DNA from: Bordetella sp. H567
GTDB lineage: Bacteria > Pseudomonadota > Gammaproteobacteria > Burkholderiales > Burkholderiaceae_B
DNA length: 64,000 bases
Assembly: GCF_001704295.1 (NCBI RefSeq)
Contig: NZ_CP012334.1
Span: 4,910,084-4,974,083 of the forward strand
Reading direction: 5' to 3'
The translations under genes were made by a program, and so were the position numbers. Of the stretch, positions 8,621 to 17,613 are shown one piece after another. The notes below the pieces were generated by a model that had not been told where the DNA came from, ran no database searches, and worked only from the letters and a program-made list of their open reading frames with translations. The first letter of the stretch is position 1. Each line of letters begins with the position of its first letter.

Positions 8621-9586
8621 ATGAAGACCCTGTTACGCGCCCTGGCCGCGCTGGCGCTTGTGATGACGGCATCCGTCAGCCAGGCCGCCTGGCCGGACCG
8701 CCCGATCACGCTGATCGTGCCGTTTACGCCCGCCACCGGCATCGACCTGGTGGCGCGCCAGCTGGCCGCCACCCTGCCCAAGACGCTGGGCCAGTCCGTC
8801 ATCGTGGAAAACCTGGCCGGCGCCAGCGGCAACATCGGCACGGAGAAAGTCGCCCGCGCCGCGCCGGACGGCTACACCTTCCTGGTGACCGTGAACACCT
8901 TCGTCATGAACCAGCCCCTGTACAAGGAAAAGCTGCACTACGACCCCGTGAAGGATTTCGCCCCGGTCAGCCTGACCTCCTGGGGCACGCTGCTGCTGGT
9001 CACGCACCCGTCCAATCCCGTGAGCACGGTGCAGCAGCTCGAAGACGCCGCGCGCAAACAGCCCGGCAAGCTCACCTACGGCACACCCGGCGTCGGCACG
9101 CCGCACCACCTGGCCATGGCGCTGCTGCTGGACCAGACCAAGACGGAAATGCTCCACGTGCCCTACAAGGGAACGGCGGGCGCCGTCACCGATATGCTGG
9201 CCGGCCGTCTGGACTATATGTTCCTGCCAGTGCACGTGGCGCTGCCGCAGATCAAGGCCGGCAAGCTGAAGGTCATCGCCACCGGCAGCCCCAAGCGCAT
9301 TGCGCAGCTGCCCGATGTGCCCACGCTGACCGAATCCGGCCTGCAGGGCGCGGACGTCGACATGTGGTACGGCGTGCTGGCGCCCAAGGGCACGCCGGCG
9401 GCCATCATCGACAGCCTGAACAAGCAGATCGCCGAGGCGCTGAAGGCGCCGTCCACCGCTACCGCGTTCGAAGCCCAGGGCATGGTGCCCGCCACGTCCA
9501 CGCCGGCGGAATTCGGTGACCTGATCGCCCGGGACGCCAAGCGCTGGAGCGATATCGTCACCCGCGCCGGCATCAAGGCGGACTGA
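8621..9586 (+). CDS. Bug-family receptor within the gentisate operon
   Basis: A 321-residue solute-binding protein with signal peptide (MKTLLRALAALALVM, cleavage near SQA-AWP) and the Bug pattern WPDRPITLIVPFTPATGIDL, VIVENLAGASGNIGTEKVAR and VPYKGTAGAVTDMLAG. The usual APGG is here FTPATG, a departure at the ligand-gripping loop. The start is fixed by aaggagac eight bases upstream. Lying between hydroxylase and isomerase in the same operon, it probably binds the aromatic acid or a related substrate of the pathway; the TctAB partner must lie elsewhere. Confidence 0.88.
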   Translation: MKTLLRALAALALVMTASVSQAAWPDRPITLIVPFTPATGIDLVARQLAATLPKTLGQSVIVENLAGASGNIGTEKVARAAPDGYTFLVTVNTFVMNQPLYKEKLHYDPVKDFAPVSLTSWGTLLLVTHPSNPVSTVQQLEDAARKQPGKLTYGTPGVGTPHHLAMALLLDQTKTEMLHVPYKGTAGAVTDMLAGRLDYMFLPVHVALPQIKAGKLKVIATGSPKRIAQLPDVPTLTESGLQGADVDMWYGVLAPKGTPAAIIDSLNKQIAEALKAPSTATAFEAQGMVPATSTPAEFGDLIARDAKRWSDIVTRAGIKAD

Positions 9587-9603
9587 GTCCGGGAACAGCA
9601 TCC

Positions 9604-10242
9604 ATGCAACTCTATAGTTTCTTCAACAGCTCAACCTCTTACCGCGTACGCATTGCCCTGGCCCTGAAGGGCCTGGAGCACGACTACCAGGCCATCAACA
9701 TCCGCACGCTGGAACATCGCGCGCAGGCCTACATGGACAGGAACCCCTCGGGCAGCGTGCCGCTGTTGAGCGATGGCGATATGAACCTGGGGCAGTCGCT
9801 GGCGATCATCGACTATCTGGATGGCATCCATCCGGAACCGCGCCTGATCCCGCGCGACATCCCGCTGCGCGCGCGCGTGCTGGAATTGAGCAGCGTCATC
9901 GCCTGCGACATCCATCCGGTCAACAACCTGCGCATCCTGCGCTACCTGACCGATGTCCTGGGCGTGTCCGCGGAACAGAAGGATGCCTGGTACCGGCATT
10001 GGGTGCAGGATGGCATGCGGGCGGTGGAGGCCCTGCTGGTCCGCCATGGCCACGGCCCCTACTGCTTCGGCGACGCGCCCACGCTGGCCGATGTCTGCCT
10101 GGTGCCGCAGATCGCCAATGCCCAGCGCATGGGCTGCGACATGTCGGCGTACCCGCGCGCCATGGCGGTCTACGCGCATTGCAGCGCGCAGCCGGCCTTC
10201 CAGCGCGCGGAGCCGGCCAGGCAGCCGGACTTCATCAAATAG
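9604..10242 (+). CDS. maiA: maleylacetoacetate / maleylpyruvate isomerase (zeta-class GST)
   Basis: 212 residues with thioredoxin-fold N-terminus and helical C-terminal domain. SSTSYRVRIALALKG (about 9-23) is the zeta-GST glutathione/active-site motif. These enzymes use glutathione to turn maleylpyruvate or maleylacetoacetate into the fumaryl isomer. In this operon maleylpyruvate, the product of gentisate cleavage, is the likely substrate (NagL/MhbI role), completing gentisate to fumarate plus pyruvate. It starts 17 nt after the Bug gene and is last in the operon; a GC-rich hairpin follows. Confidence 0.87.
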   Translation: MQLYSFFNSSTSYRVRIALALKGLEHDYQAINIRTLEHRAQAYMDRNPSGSVPLLSDGDMNLGQSLAIIDYLDGIHPEPRLIPRDIPLRARVLELSSVIACDIHPVNNLRILRYLTDVLGVSAEQKDAWYRHWVQDGMRAVEALLVRHGHGPYCFGDAPTLADVCLVPQIANAQRMGCDMSAYPRAMAVYAHCSAQPAFQRAEPARQPDFIK

Positions 10243-10262
10243 GGCGGCGCGGGGCGCCGCCC
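10242..10262. terminator. GC hairpin between convergent genes
   Basis: gggcggcg (10242-10249) pairs with cgccgccc (10255-10262) around a 5-nt loop immediately after the isomerase stop. There is no T-tract, so it may act as a weak or bidirectional terminator only. Confidence 0.45.
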
Positions 10263-10268
10263 CGTGCT

Positions 10269-11276
10269 TCAGTTCGTGCTGGCGCCCGACACCTGCACGA
10301 TTTCCTTGTACTTGCTCTTTTCGTTGCGCACGAAGTCGGCGAACTGCGTGGGCGACATGGGCTTGACTTCCGAGCCCATGGTCAGCAGGCGCTGGCGCAC
10401 GTCGGGCTGCATCAGCGCCGCGCTGTAGGCCTTGTTCAGCTTGTCGACCACGGCCTGCGGCGTGCCGCCCGTGGTGAATACGCCGAACCACGTGCCCAGG
10501 TCGAAATCCTTGACGCCGGATTGCTCGACCGTCGGCACGTCGGGCAGCAAGGACGACCGTTCCTTCGTGGTCACGGCCAGGGCCTTGACCTTGCCATCCT
10601 TGATCAGCGGCGCGGACGCGGCCAGATTGTCGAACATGAAGTCCGATTGGCCCGACAGCAGCGCCAGCTGCGCCGGAGACGCGCCCTGGTAGGGAATGTG
10701 CTCGATGTTGACGCCAGCGCGCGCCTTCAGCAGCTCGCCCGACAGATGCCCGGCGCTGCCGTTGCCGCCCGAACCGTAGTTCAGCTTGCCGGGGTTGGCC
10801 TTGGCATAGGCGATCAGGTCGCTCAGGCTGTTGATGTTGTTCTTCTTGGCGAAGTCGACGTTCATGACCAGCACGTTCGGCACCGACGCCACGATGGTCA
10901 CCGGCGCGAAGTCCTTGATGGGATCGTAGGGCAGGTTCTTGAACAGCCAGGGATTGATGGCATGCGTCGCCACGGCGCCCATCACCAGGGTATAGCCGTC
11001 CGGCTGCGCCTTGGCCGCCAGGTCGGCGCCGATATTGCCGCCCGCGCCGGCGCGGTTTTCCACGATCACCGGCTGGCCGAGTTCGGCGCGCACCTTCTCG
11101 GCCAGCATGCGGGCGGTGGTGTCCAGCGGTCCGCCGGGCGGATAAGGAACGATGAAGCGCAGCGGCTTGCTTGGATAGCTGGCCGCGGCGTGCGCGACCA
11201 CGGGCGCCACGGCGGCCAGCGCGATGGCGCCGCACGCCAGCACGCGGCCCAGGCGGGCAAACAGATTAGGGGACAT
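10269..11276 (-). CDS. Bug-family tripartite tricarboxylate transporter receptor
   Basis: 335 residues. The signal peptide (LGRVLACGAIALAAVAPVV) leads to SYPSKPLRFIVPYPPGGPLD, PVIVENRAGAGGNIGADLAA and IPYQGASPAQLALLSG, the full Bug signature. ATG 11276 is chosen because ggagga lies just upstream; the open frame continues 5' without a ribosome site. It is third in a minus-strand run after a hydrolase and a quinone-oxidoreductase-like enzyme, so it may serve the same, unidentified, compound. Ligand unknown. Confidence 0.9.
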   Translation of the reverse strand: MSPNLFARLGRVLACGAIALAAVAPVVAHAAASYPSKPLRFIVPYPPGGPLDTTARMLAEKVRAELGQPVIVENRAGAGGNIGADLAAKAQPDGYTLVMGAVATHAINPWLFKNLPYDPIKDFAPVTIVASVPNVLVMNVDFAKKNNINSLSDLIAYAKANPGKLNYGSGGNGSAGHLSGELLKARAGVNIEHIPYQGASPAQLALLSGQSDFMFDNLAASAPLIKDGKVKALAVTTKERSSLLPDVPTVEQSGVKDFDLGTWFGVFTTGGTPQAVVDKLNKAYSAALMQPDVRQRLLTMGSEVKPMSPTQFADFVRNEKSKYKEIVQVSGASTN

Positions 11277-11429
11277 GATCTCCTCCCACGTTTTGAAATA
11301 ACCCGTAGCATAACTGAGAAGATAGGCAAGCCTTTTCCGGAATAAACGGCCGTCCCCGGCCATGGATGACAGCTCGAAAGCGAGCGGCGCTGGGGTATCG
11401 ACACCCCACCATCGCCGGACAGCGACGAC

Positions 11430-12404
11430 TCAATCGCGCACGACCACCATCTTGCCGGCCGCTTCATTGGCTTCCATGATGCGATGCGCTTCATGGATGT
11501 CCTCGAAGCGGAAGACGCGCGAGGGTTTTGCTTGCAGCCGTCCCGCCGCGACATCCCGTGCGATGGCCTGCAATGGCACATCCGATAACGGAAACCCCGG
11601 CGTGCCGAACACGAAGCTGCCGAAGAAAGTCAGGTACACGCCGCTCGCCATTTGCAGCAGGGGATTGAAATCCGCGATCGGCGCCAGGCCGCCCAGCCAG
11701 CCCGCCAGGCAGGCCTTGCCGCCACGCTGCAGCATCGCCAGCGAATCCAGGATGGTGCTGTTGCCCACCAGGTCCAGAACCGCATCCAGTTGCCGGGCTT
11801 CGGCGATGCGCTTGGACAGGTCCGGCCCTTCCAGCTCCACGCGCACGGCGCCCAAGGCCAGCAGCATGTCGAAGCGCTTGGGGTTGCGGGTCGTCGCGAT
11901 CACCCTGGCGCCGGCATTCACCGCCAGCTTCACCGCCGCCTGGCCGAAGGCCGAGGTCGCGCCCCGTATCACCAGGGTTTGTCCGGCCTGCAGGTCCAGG
12001 TTGCGGAACAGGCAGGTCCACGCCGTGGCGTAGGTTTCGGGGATGGCGGCCAGGTCCGCCCAAGGCAGATCGGCATCGATCAAGGCGACGTTCGAGACGG
12101 GCGCTCGTGTGAACTCCGCATAGCTGCCATTGATGGTGCGGCCCAGGCCGCCCATCAATGCCGCCACCTTGGCGCCTACCGGAAACTCGCCGCCGGGGCA
12201 GGACTTCACCACGCCCACGCACTCGATGCCGCTGACGGGCGCGGCTTCGGCCCATTCGCCGCGCCGCATGTGCATTTCGGCGTGGTTGATGCCGAAGGCC
12301 TTGATCTCGATCACCACATGGCCGGCCTTCGGCTCGGGCTCCGGGATGTCCTTGTAGACCAGGCTATCCAGGCCGCCGAATTTTTCCAGCACGATTGCTC
12401 GCAT
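11430..12404 (-). CDS. zinc-less MDR-family NAD(P)H:quinone oxidoreductase-like protein
   Basis: 324 residues of medium-chain dehydrogenase/reductase. The N-terminal GroES-like domain begins MRAIVLEKFGGLDSLVYKD and the Rossmann domain contains TLVIRGATSAFGQAAVKLAV. The zinc ligands of classical alcohol dehydrogenases are not evident, which points to the quinone-reductase/enoyl-reductase branch. ATG 12404 has ggag nine bases upstream; another ATG lies 9 nt earlier at 12413. It sits between a hydrolase and a Bug receptor on the same strand. Substrate unknown. Confidence 0.82.
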   Translation of the reverse strand: MRAIVLEKFGGLDSLVYKDIPEPEPKAGHVVIEIKAFGINHAEMHMRRGEWAEAAPVSGIECVGVVKSCPGGEFPVGAKVAALMGGLGRTINGSYAEFTRAPVSNVALIDADLPWADLAAIPETYATAWTCLFRNLDLQAGQTLVIRGATSAFGQAAVKLAVNAGARVIATTRNPKRFDMLLALGAVRVELEGPDLSKRIAEARQLDAVLDLVGNSTILDSLAMLQRGGKACLAGWLGGLAPIADFNPLLQMASGVYLTFFGSFVFGTPGFPLSDVPLQAIARDVAAGRLQAKPSRVFRFEDIHEAHRIMEANEAAGKMVVVRD

Positions 12405-12500
12405 TTTTTTCATCTCCAGTGATAACTGATCCCGCGACCTGTCCGGCCGCTTGGATGGCAATGAGTATTCGTGAAGGCCGCGTGATGCGGCCCGCGGCCT

Positions 12501-13361
12501 TCACGCCAGGGATCGCAGGAAGGCGCGGATTTCAGCGCCGATCTCGTCGGCATGCGTTTCCAGGGCAAAGTGCCCGGTATCGAAGAACCGCACCGTGGCC
12601 GACGGAATATCGCGCTTGAACGCTTCCGCGCCAGGCGGCAGGAAGAAGGGATCGTTCCTGCCCCACACCGCCAGCAGCGGCGGCTGATGCTGGCGGAAAT
12701 ACGCTTGAAAGTCCGGGTACAGGGCGACGTTGCTCTTGTAGTCGCCGAAGACGTCCAGCTGGATTTCGTCCGCGCCGGGCCGGGACAGGTAATAGTTATC
12801 CAGCCCATACCCATCCGGCGACACGGCCGCAGGATCCGCGACGCCGTGCGTGTACTGCCACCGGGTAGTTTCCGGCGTCAGCAGCGCGCGCAAGGCCTGG
12901 CGGTTTTCGGACGAGGGGTCACGCCAGTACGCCTGGATCGGGTTCCAACCTTCGCTCAGGCCTTCTTCGTACGCATTGCCGTTCTGCGTGATGATGGCGC
13001 GGATGCGCTCGGGGTGCCGCAGCGCCAGGCGAAAACCGGTGGGCGCACCGTAGTCGAACACGTACATCGCGTAGCGATCGAACCCCACGGCTTCGGTGAA
13101 GGCTTCGATGACGTTGGCGAAATTGTCGAAGGTGTAGTCGAACCGCTCGCGCGGCGGCATCTCCGTCTGGCCGAAGCCCGGCAGATCGGGCGCGACGATG
13201 TGGAAGTCCGCGGCCAGCAGGGGGATCAGTTCGCGGAACATATGGCTGGAACTGGGAAATCCGTGCAGCAGCAAGAGCTTCGGCGCGCCCGGCGCGCCTG
13301 CCTCGCGATAGAACACATTCAGGCCACCGGCCTGGACTTGGCGATAGGCAATCTTCGTCAT
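12501..13361 (-). CDS. alpha/beta hydrolase with Asp nucleophile (epoxide hydrolase / dehalogenase-like)
   Basis: 286 residues. LLLLHGFPSSSHMFREL (about 29-45) is the oxyanion strand-turn. The nucleophile elbow is YVFDYGAPTG with Asp103 in place of Ser, as in epoxide hydrolases and haloalkane dehalogenases. A candidate acid lies in WGRNDPFFLP, and His264 in DTGHFALETH completes the triad. No signal peptide, so cytosolic. It is divergent from the CGNR regulator over a 306-nt spacer holding a perfect inverted repeat, so it may be that regulator's target. Substrate unknown. Confidence 0.83.
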   Translation of the reverse strand: MTKIAYRQVQAGGLNVFYREAGAPGAPKLLLLHGFPSSSHMFRELIPLLAADFHIVAPDLPGFGQTEMPPRERFDYTFDNFANVIEAFTEAVGFDRYAMYVFDYGAPTGFRLALRHPERIRAIITQNGNAYEEGLSEGWNPIQAYWRDPSSENRQALRALLTPETTRWQYTHGVADPAAVSPDGYGLDNYYLSRPGADEIQLDVFGDYKSNVALYPDFQAYFRQHQPPLLAVWGRNDPFFLPPGAEAFKRDIPSATVRFFDTGHFALETHADEIGAEIRAFLRSLA

Positions 13362-13667
13362 GGCGTTTTCCTTGGAAGGTGAAAGGCTGGATTCGCCAGG
13401 CCCGGTACCTAATGCCCCAGGTCGGCGCTTATAACTTATCTGGTTATTACAATTAGGTTATATGTCACCACACATTCCCTGCGGAACGCGGGCGCACGAG
13501 TACGCTGAGTCCCGTACTAGATCAGCGGCGTATCCCCACAGTCGACCCGAGCGTCGAGTAACCTTACTGATATCGGTTGCAAGGTTAGCTATGGCGATGC
13601 TAACCTGTCAACAACTTTTTGAAGGGTTACACCATCAGCCGCGATCCGACGCGGCAAGGGACGCCAC
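13362..13667. promoter_or_regulatory. divergent intergenic region, hydrolase / CGNR regulator
   Basis: 306 nt without a gene. The part at 13425-13465 is AT-rich and holds several ggttat/ataacc-like half-sites. The most structured piece is the inverted repeat at 13582-13606. A ribosome site aaggga at 13656-13661 serves the GTG start at 13668. Confidence 0.5.
13582..13606. promoter_or_regulatory. perfect inverted repeat, candidate operator
   Basis: aggttagc (13582-13589) and gctaacct (13599-13606) are perfect 8-bp arms with a 9-nt centre. Related half-sites (aacctta, ggttgcaaggtt) lie just upstream at about 13559-13588. It sits 62 nt before the CGNR gene, a plausible operator for autoregulation or for the divergent hydrolase. 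No T-tract, so not a typical terminator. Confidence 0.5.
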
Positions 13668-14300
13668 GTGCACGATCACCACCACCCGCCCGCCCTATTC
13701 ATCGCCGATTCCATGGCACTCGATTTCCTGAACTCGATCGCCACCCCCACGGATACGCCGGTCGACTGGATAGCCAATGGAGAGGGCCTGCTCGCCTGGC
13801 TGGAACAGGCCGGACTGGTGCCGGCGCCGGAGTTGGCAGCGCTACACGCGCGCGCGATGCCGGGGGAACTGGACGGCGTGGCCGCCCAGGCTCGCGCGCT
13901 GCGGGAATGGTTCAGGGACTTTGTACGCCGGCACATGGGGCGCCCGCTCGGTCCGGACGCCGTGCAGGCCTTGCAGCCCTTGAATCGCCTGCTGGAACGC
14001 GACGAAGGCTACACGCAGGTCGTCACCGCCGGGGAAACCGGGGGCGCGCTTGAACTGCGCGCCATGCGTCGCTGGCGCTCGCCCGAATCGTTGCTCCTGC
14101 CCATCGGCGAAGCGTTGGCGCGATTCGTCGCCACCGAAGACCTCGCGCACGTCAAAGCCTGCGAAGGCGCGCGCTGCACGCTGATGTTCGCGGACCACAC
14201 CCGGGGCCACCGCCGCCGATGGTGCAGCACCGCCGTCTGCGGCAACCGCGCCAAGGTGGCAGCACACCGCCAACGCGCGAAGCAAGCCGGCGCCGCGTAA
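13668..14300 (+). CDS. CGNR zinc-finger (ABATE-domain) regulator
   Basis: 210 residues. The N-terminal ABATE-like region begins with FIADSMALDFLNSIATP, and the C-terminus holds the CGNR zinc finger: Cys165 and Cys170 in CEGARCTLMFADHTRGHRRR, then WCSTAVCGNRAKVAAHRQR. Family members are presumed DNA-binding regulators. The start is GTG 13668 with aaggga upstream. It is divergent from the Asp-nucleophile hydrolase. The target is inferred from position only. Confidence 0.85.
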   Translation: MHDHHHPPALFIADSMALDFLNSIATPTDTPVDWIANGEGLLAWLEQAGLVPAPELAALHARAMPGELDGVAAQARALREWFRDFVRRHMGRPLGPDAVQALQPLNRLLERDEGYTQVVTAGETGGALELRAMRRWRSPESLLLPIGEALARFVATEDLAHVKACEGARCTLMFADHTRGHRRRWCSTAVCGNRAKVAAHRQRAKQAGAA

Positions 14301-14305
14301 CTGGA

Positions 14306-14340
14306 TCAGGGCCTCATGCCTTCGCGGCACCAGGCCCTGA
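14306..14340. terminator. hairpin between convergent genes
   Basis: tcagggcct (14306-14314) pairs with aggccctga (14332-14340) around a loop that itself holds a small ccttcgcgg turn. It sits between the CGNR gene and aapP, which converge here. No T-tract; assigned with reserve. Confidence 0.4.
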
Positions 14341-14349
14341 CGACGGGCC

Positions 14350-15090
14350 CTAATGCAGGATCTGGCTCAGGAAGAGTTTCGTCCGCTCGTTCTTCGGATG
14401 GTCGAAGAACGCGTCCGGTGTGTTTTCCTCGATGATTTCGCCGCGATCCATGAAGATCACGCGATCGGCGACCTTGCGCGCGAAACCCATTTCGTGCGTC
14501 ACGCACAGCATGGTCACGCCGCTTTCCTCGGCCAGCGTGACCATCACGTCCAGCACTTCCTTGACCATTTCCGGGTCCAGCGCCGACGTGGGTTCGTCGA
14601 ACAGCATGATCTTCGGATTCATGCACAGCGAGCGCGCGATCGCCACCCGCTGCTGCTGCCCGCCCGACAACTGTCCGGGAAACTTGTTCGCCTGTTCGGG
14701 GATGCGCACGCGTTCCAGGTACTTCAACGCGGCGGCCTCGGCCTCGGCACGGGGTTTCTTCAGCACCCACATCGGCCCCAGCGTCAGGTTCTCCAGCACG
14801 GTCAGGTGGGGGAACAGGTTGAAATGCTGGAACACCATGCCGACTTCGCGGCGTATGGTCTCGATGTGCTTCAGGTCATTGGTCAGCTCGGTGCCGCTGA
14901 CGACGATGTGACCTTGCTGGTGTTCTTCCAGCCGGTTGATGCAGCGAATCAAGGTCGACTTGCCGGACCCCGATGGGCCGCAGATCACGATGCGCTCGCC
15001 CGTCGCAACGTCCAGGTTGATATTGCGCAGGACGTGGAACTGGCCGTACCACTTGTTCACGTCCTGCATACTGATGATAGCGTCGGCCAT
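14350..15090 (-). CDS. aapP: general L-amino acid ABC importer, ATPase subunit
   Basis: 246 residues, the size of GlnQ/AapP ATPases. Walker [10 protein letters not shown] (38-46), signature [15 protein letters not shown] and Walker B with DEPTSALD are intact. It energises uptake of polar and other amino acids together with the two permeases and binding protein encoded just upstream (aapJQMP order, minus strand). ATG 15090 lies 56 nt after the AapM stop; the open frame extends upstream into aapM but only as shadow. Confidence 0.92.
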   Translation of the reverse strand: MADAIISMQDVNKWYGQFHVLRNINLDVATGERIVICGPSGSGKSTLIRCINRLEEHQQGHIVVSGTELTNDLKHIETIRREVGMVFQHFNLFPHLTVLENLTLGPMWVLKKPRAEAEAAALKYLERVRIPEQANKFPGQLSGGQQQRVAIARSLCMNPKIMLFDEPTSALDPEMVKEVLDVMVTLAEESGVTMLCVTHEMGFARKVADRVIFMDRGEIIEENTPDAFFDHPKNERTKLFLSQILH

Positions 15091-15146
15091 GCGGGCGCTC
15101 CCTTGCGCTGGCGCCGCCCGGGGCCAGGCCCGGGCGCAGCGCCGTC

Positions 15147-16346
15147 TTATCGTTGATAACCCTTGGCCAGCCGGCGTTCCAGCGCCTGGCTGTACTTGGA
15201 CATCGAAAAGCAGAAGATAAAGTAGATGAATGCGATGAACAGATAGGCCTCGACGCCGAATCCGCGCCATGCGGCGTCGGACAGCGCGGCCTTGGCCGCC
15301 AGCGTCAGGTCGAAGATGCCGATGATGACCACCAGCGATGTGTCCTTGAACAGCGAAATGAAAATGCTGACCAGCGGCGGGATGACGATACGCAAGGCCT
15401 GCGGCAGGATGATCTTGCGCATCTGCTGCCAGTAGGTCAGCCCCAGCGAAGCGGCGCCCTCGTACTGTCCCTTGGGTATGGCCTGCAGGCCGCCGCGCAC
15501 GGTTTCCGCGATGTACGCAGCCGCGAACATGATGATGGCGATCTGCGCGCGCAGCAGCTTGTCGATGGAAAAGCCTTCGGGCAGGAACAGCGGCAGCATC
15601 ACCGACGACATGAACAGCAGGCTGATCAGCGGGACGCCGCGTATCAGCTCGATGTACACCACGCACAGCGCCTTGATCGCCGGCAGCCGCGATCGCCGTC
15701 CCAGCGCCAGCAGCACGCCGATGGGAAACGCGAAGGCAATGCCGAAGGTGGCCAGGATCAGCGTCAGCGGCAGGCCACCCCAGCGTTCGTTTTCCACGTA
15801 GGTCAGGCCGAAGACGCCGCCCCACATCAGCCCCGCGACCACGACCAGGCCGACGGCCCACAGCACCGCCAGGGCCGGGGTCCAGAATCGCCGGATGCCG
15901 CTGCAGATGATGACCGCGATCAGGACGACGGACGCGAGCAGCGGGCGCCACTGTTCATCGTAGGGATAGGTGCCGAACAGGATCAAGCGGTGCTTTTCGC
16001 GGATGAAGGCCCAGCAGGCACCGCCGGAAGCGCGGCATTCCTGCGCCGTCGTCGCCGAGAAATTCGCCTTGACCAGCAGCCATTCCAGCAGCGCGGGAAT
16101 GGCGAGCAGCAGGAACCACGCGATCAGGACGGTCAGCAGGATGTTCAACGGCGACGAGAACAGCCGCGACCGCAGCCATCCCAGCAGGCCGACCTGGCTG
16201 GCCGGCGGCGGCAGGGCGTCCACGGCCGGAGAGGCCGCACCGGCCGGGCCGCCGGGCGCCGGCGGCGGCATGCCCTCGATCGAGGGCACGGACACACCCA
16301 GGGGATTGAGGTCCTCTTGCCGAGGCGGCAGGCCGGACGCGTTCAT
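15147..16346 (-). CDS. aapM: amino-acid ABC importer permease AapM
   Basis: 399 residues, the long form typical of AapM/BztC. A proline-rich cytosolic N-terminus of about 55 residues precedes the first membrane helix ([20 protein letters not shown]). A periplasmic segment with two Cys ([12 protein letters not shown]) follows, then the HisM-type core with EAA-loop [20 protein letters not shown]. Start codon ATG directly abuts the AapQ stop codon, so translation is probably coupled. Partner of AapQ in a heterodimeric channel. Confidence 0.91.
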   Translation of the reverse strand: MNASGLPPRQEDLNPLGVSVPSIEGMPPPAPGGPAGAASPAVDALPPPASQVGLLGWLRSRLFSSPLNILLTVLIAWFLLLAIPALLEWLLVKANFSATTAQECRASGGACWAFIREKHRLILFGTYPYDEQWRPLLASVVLIAVIICSGIRRFWTPALAVLWAVGLVVVAGLMWGGVFGLTYVENERWGGLPLTLILATFGIAFAFPIGVLLALGRRSRLPAIKALCVVYIELIRGVPLISLLFMSSVMLPLFLPEGFSIDKLLRAQIAIIMFAAAYIAETVRGGLQAIPKGQYEGAASLGLTYWQQMRKIILPQALRIVIPPLVSIFISLFKDTSLVVIIGIFDLTLAAKAALSDAAWRGFGVEAYLFIAFIYFIFCFSMSKYSQALERRLAKGYQR

Positions 16347-17537
16347 CTAGCGCTCCACCAGCGCGATGCGCCTGTTGTACCAGTTCATCAACACGGAGAT
16401 GGACAGGCTGACGGTCAGGTACGCCCCCATGATGATCAGGATGCCTTCGATCGCCTGCCCGGTCTGGTTCAAGGTGGTATTCACCACCGACACGATGTCG
16501 GGATAGCCGATGGCAACCGCCAGCGAACTGTTCTTGGTCAGGTTCAGGTACTGGCTGGTCATCGGCGGGATGATCACGCGCAGCGCCTGCGGCAACACCA
16601 CCAGCCGCAGCACCAGCCCGCGGCGCAGTCCCAGCGAACCGGCTGCTTCCCACTGGCCGATATTGACCGCCTGGACGCCCGCACGCACGACTTCGGCGAC
16701 GAAGGCCGCCGTATAGCTGACCAGGCCGGCCAGCAGCGCGGCGAATTCCGGAGACAGGGTCATGCCGCCGGAAAAATTGAAGCCGCGCAGCACCGGCACA
16801 TCCAGGGCAAGCGATGCGCCGCTGATCAGCCATCCCAGCAGCGGCAGCGCAATGAGCAGGCCCAGCGCCCAGCGCGCCAGCGGGAAAATGCGGCCCGTGG
16901 CTTCGCGCCGCTTATTGCCCCAGTGCGCCAGCAACAGGGTGGCGGCGATCGCCAGGCCCACCCCGCCCAGCATCCAGTCCAGCGCGTCGCCCTGCAGCGT
17001 CGGCAGCTTCAGCCCGCGATTCGAAATGAACACCCCCGGCAAGGGCTGGTGTGCCTGCCGCGGCCCCGGCATGTTCTCGGTGATCAGCGCGTACCAGAAG
17101 AACAACTGCAGCAATAACGGAATATTGCGCATGACCTCGACGTAGATCGATGCCAGTTTGGCGATCAGCCAGTTGCGCGACAGGCGCCCGATGCCGATCA
17201 GGGTACCCAGCACGGTGGCCAGCACGATGCCGATCACCGCCGCCCGCAGGGTGTTGAGCAGGCCGACGACGATGGCGCGTCCGTAGGTATTGGCAGGCGT
17301 GTAGGGGATGGGGGTCTCGCCGATGGCGAAACCCGCCTCGCGGCCCAGGAAGGCGAAGCCGGTGGAAATATGGCGCGATGACAGATTGTGCAGGGTGTTC
17401 GAGACCAGGAACCACACCACCCAGGCAACGGCCGCGACGGCGATGACCTGGTACACGATGGCCCGCACCCCCGGATCGTTCCAGGACAGCTTGCGCACGG
17501 GCGCCGTCATCGGAGGGGGTTTGGGGGTGGAGCTCAT
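16347..17537 (-). CDS. aapQ: amino-acid ABC importer permease AapQ
   Basis: 396 residues from ATG 17537 (MSSTPKPPP); an earlier in-frame ATG at 17555 is possible and neither has a strong ribosome site. Helices begin at VRAIVYQVIAVAAVAWVVWF. The large periplasmic loop and the C-terminal permease core with EAAGSLGLRRGLVLRLVVLP match AapQ/BztB. It forms the channel with AapM and lies between aapJ and aapM. Confidence 0.9.
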   Translation of the reverse strand: MSSTPKPPPMTAPVRKLSWNDPGVRAIVYQVIAVAAVAWVVWFLVSNTLHNLSSRHISTGFAFLGREAGFAIGETPIPYTPANTYGRAIVVGLLNTLRAAVIGIVLATVLGTLIGIGRLSRNWLIAKLASIYVEVMRNIPLLLQLFFWYALITENMPGPRQAHQPLPGVFISNRGLKLPTLQGDALDWMLGGVGLAIAATLLLAHWGNKRREATGRIFPLARWALGLLIALPLLGWLISGASLALDVPVLRGFNFSGGMTLSPEFAALLAGLVSYTAAFVAEVVRAGVQAVNIGQWEAAGSLGLRRGLVLRLVVLPQALRVIIPPMTSQYLNLTKNSSLAVAIGYPDIVSVVNTTLNQTGQAIEGILIIMGAYLTVSLSISVLMNWYNRRIALVER

Positions 17538-17613
17538 TTCGGCACCATACACCATGCAACACGGCGAGTTGCGGCCGGGCGCCGACCGGCGCCCGCGCCC
17601 GGCTCACGGATGA

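Noticed and set aside
15153-17117. 654-residue plus-strand frame
   Set aside because: It lies opposite aapM and aapQ, which have intact permease signatures; Gln/His/Arg-rich shadow reading.
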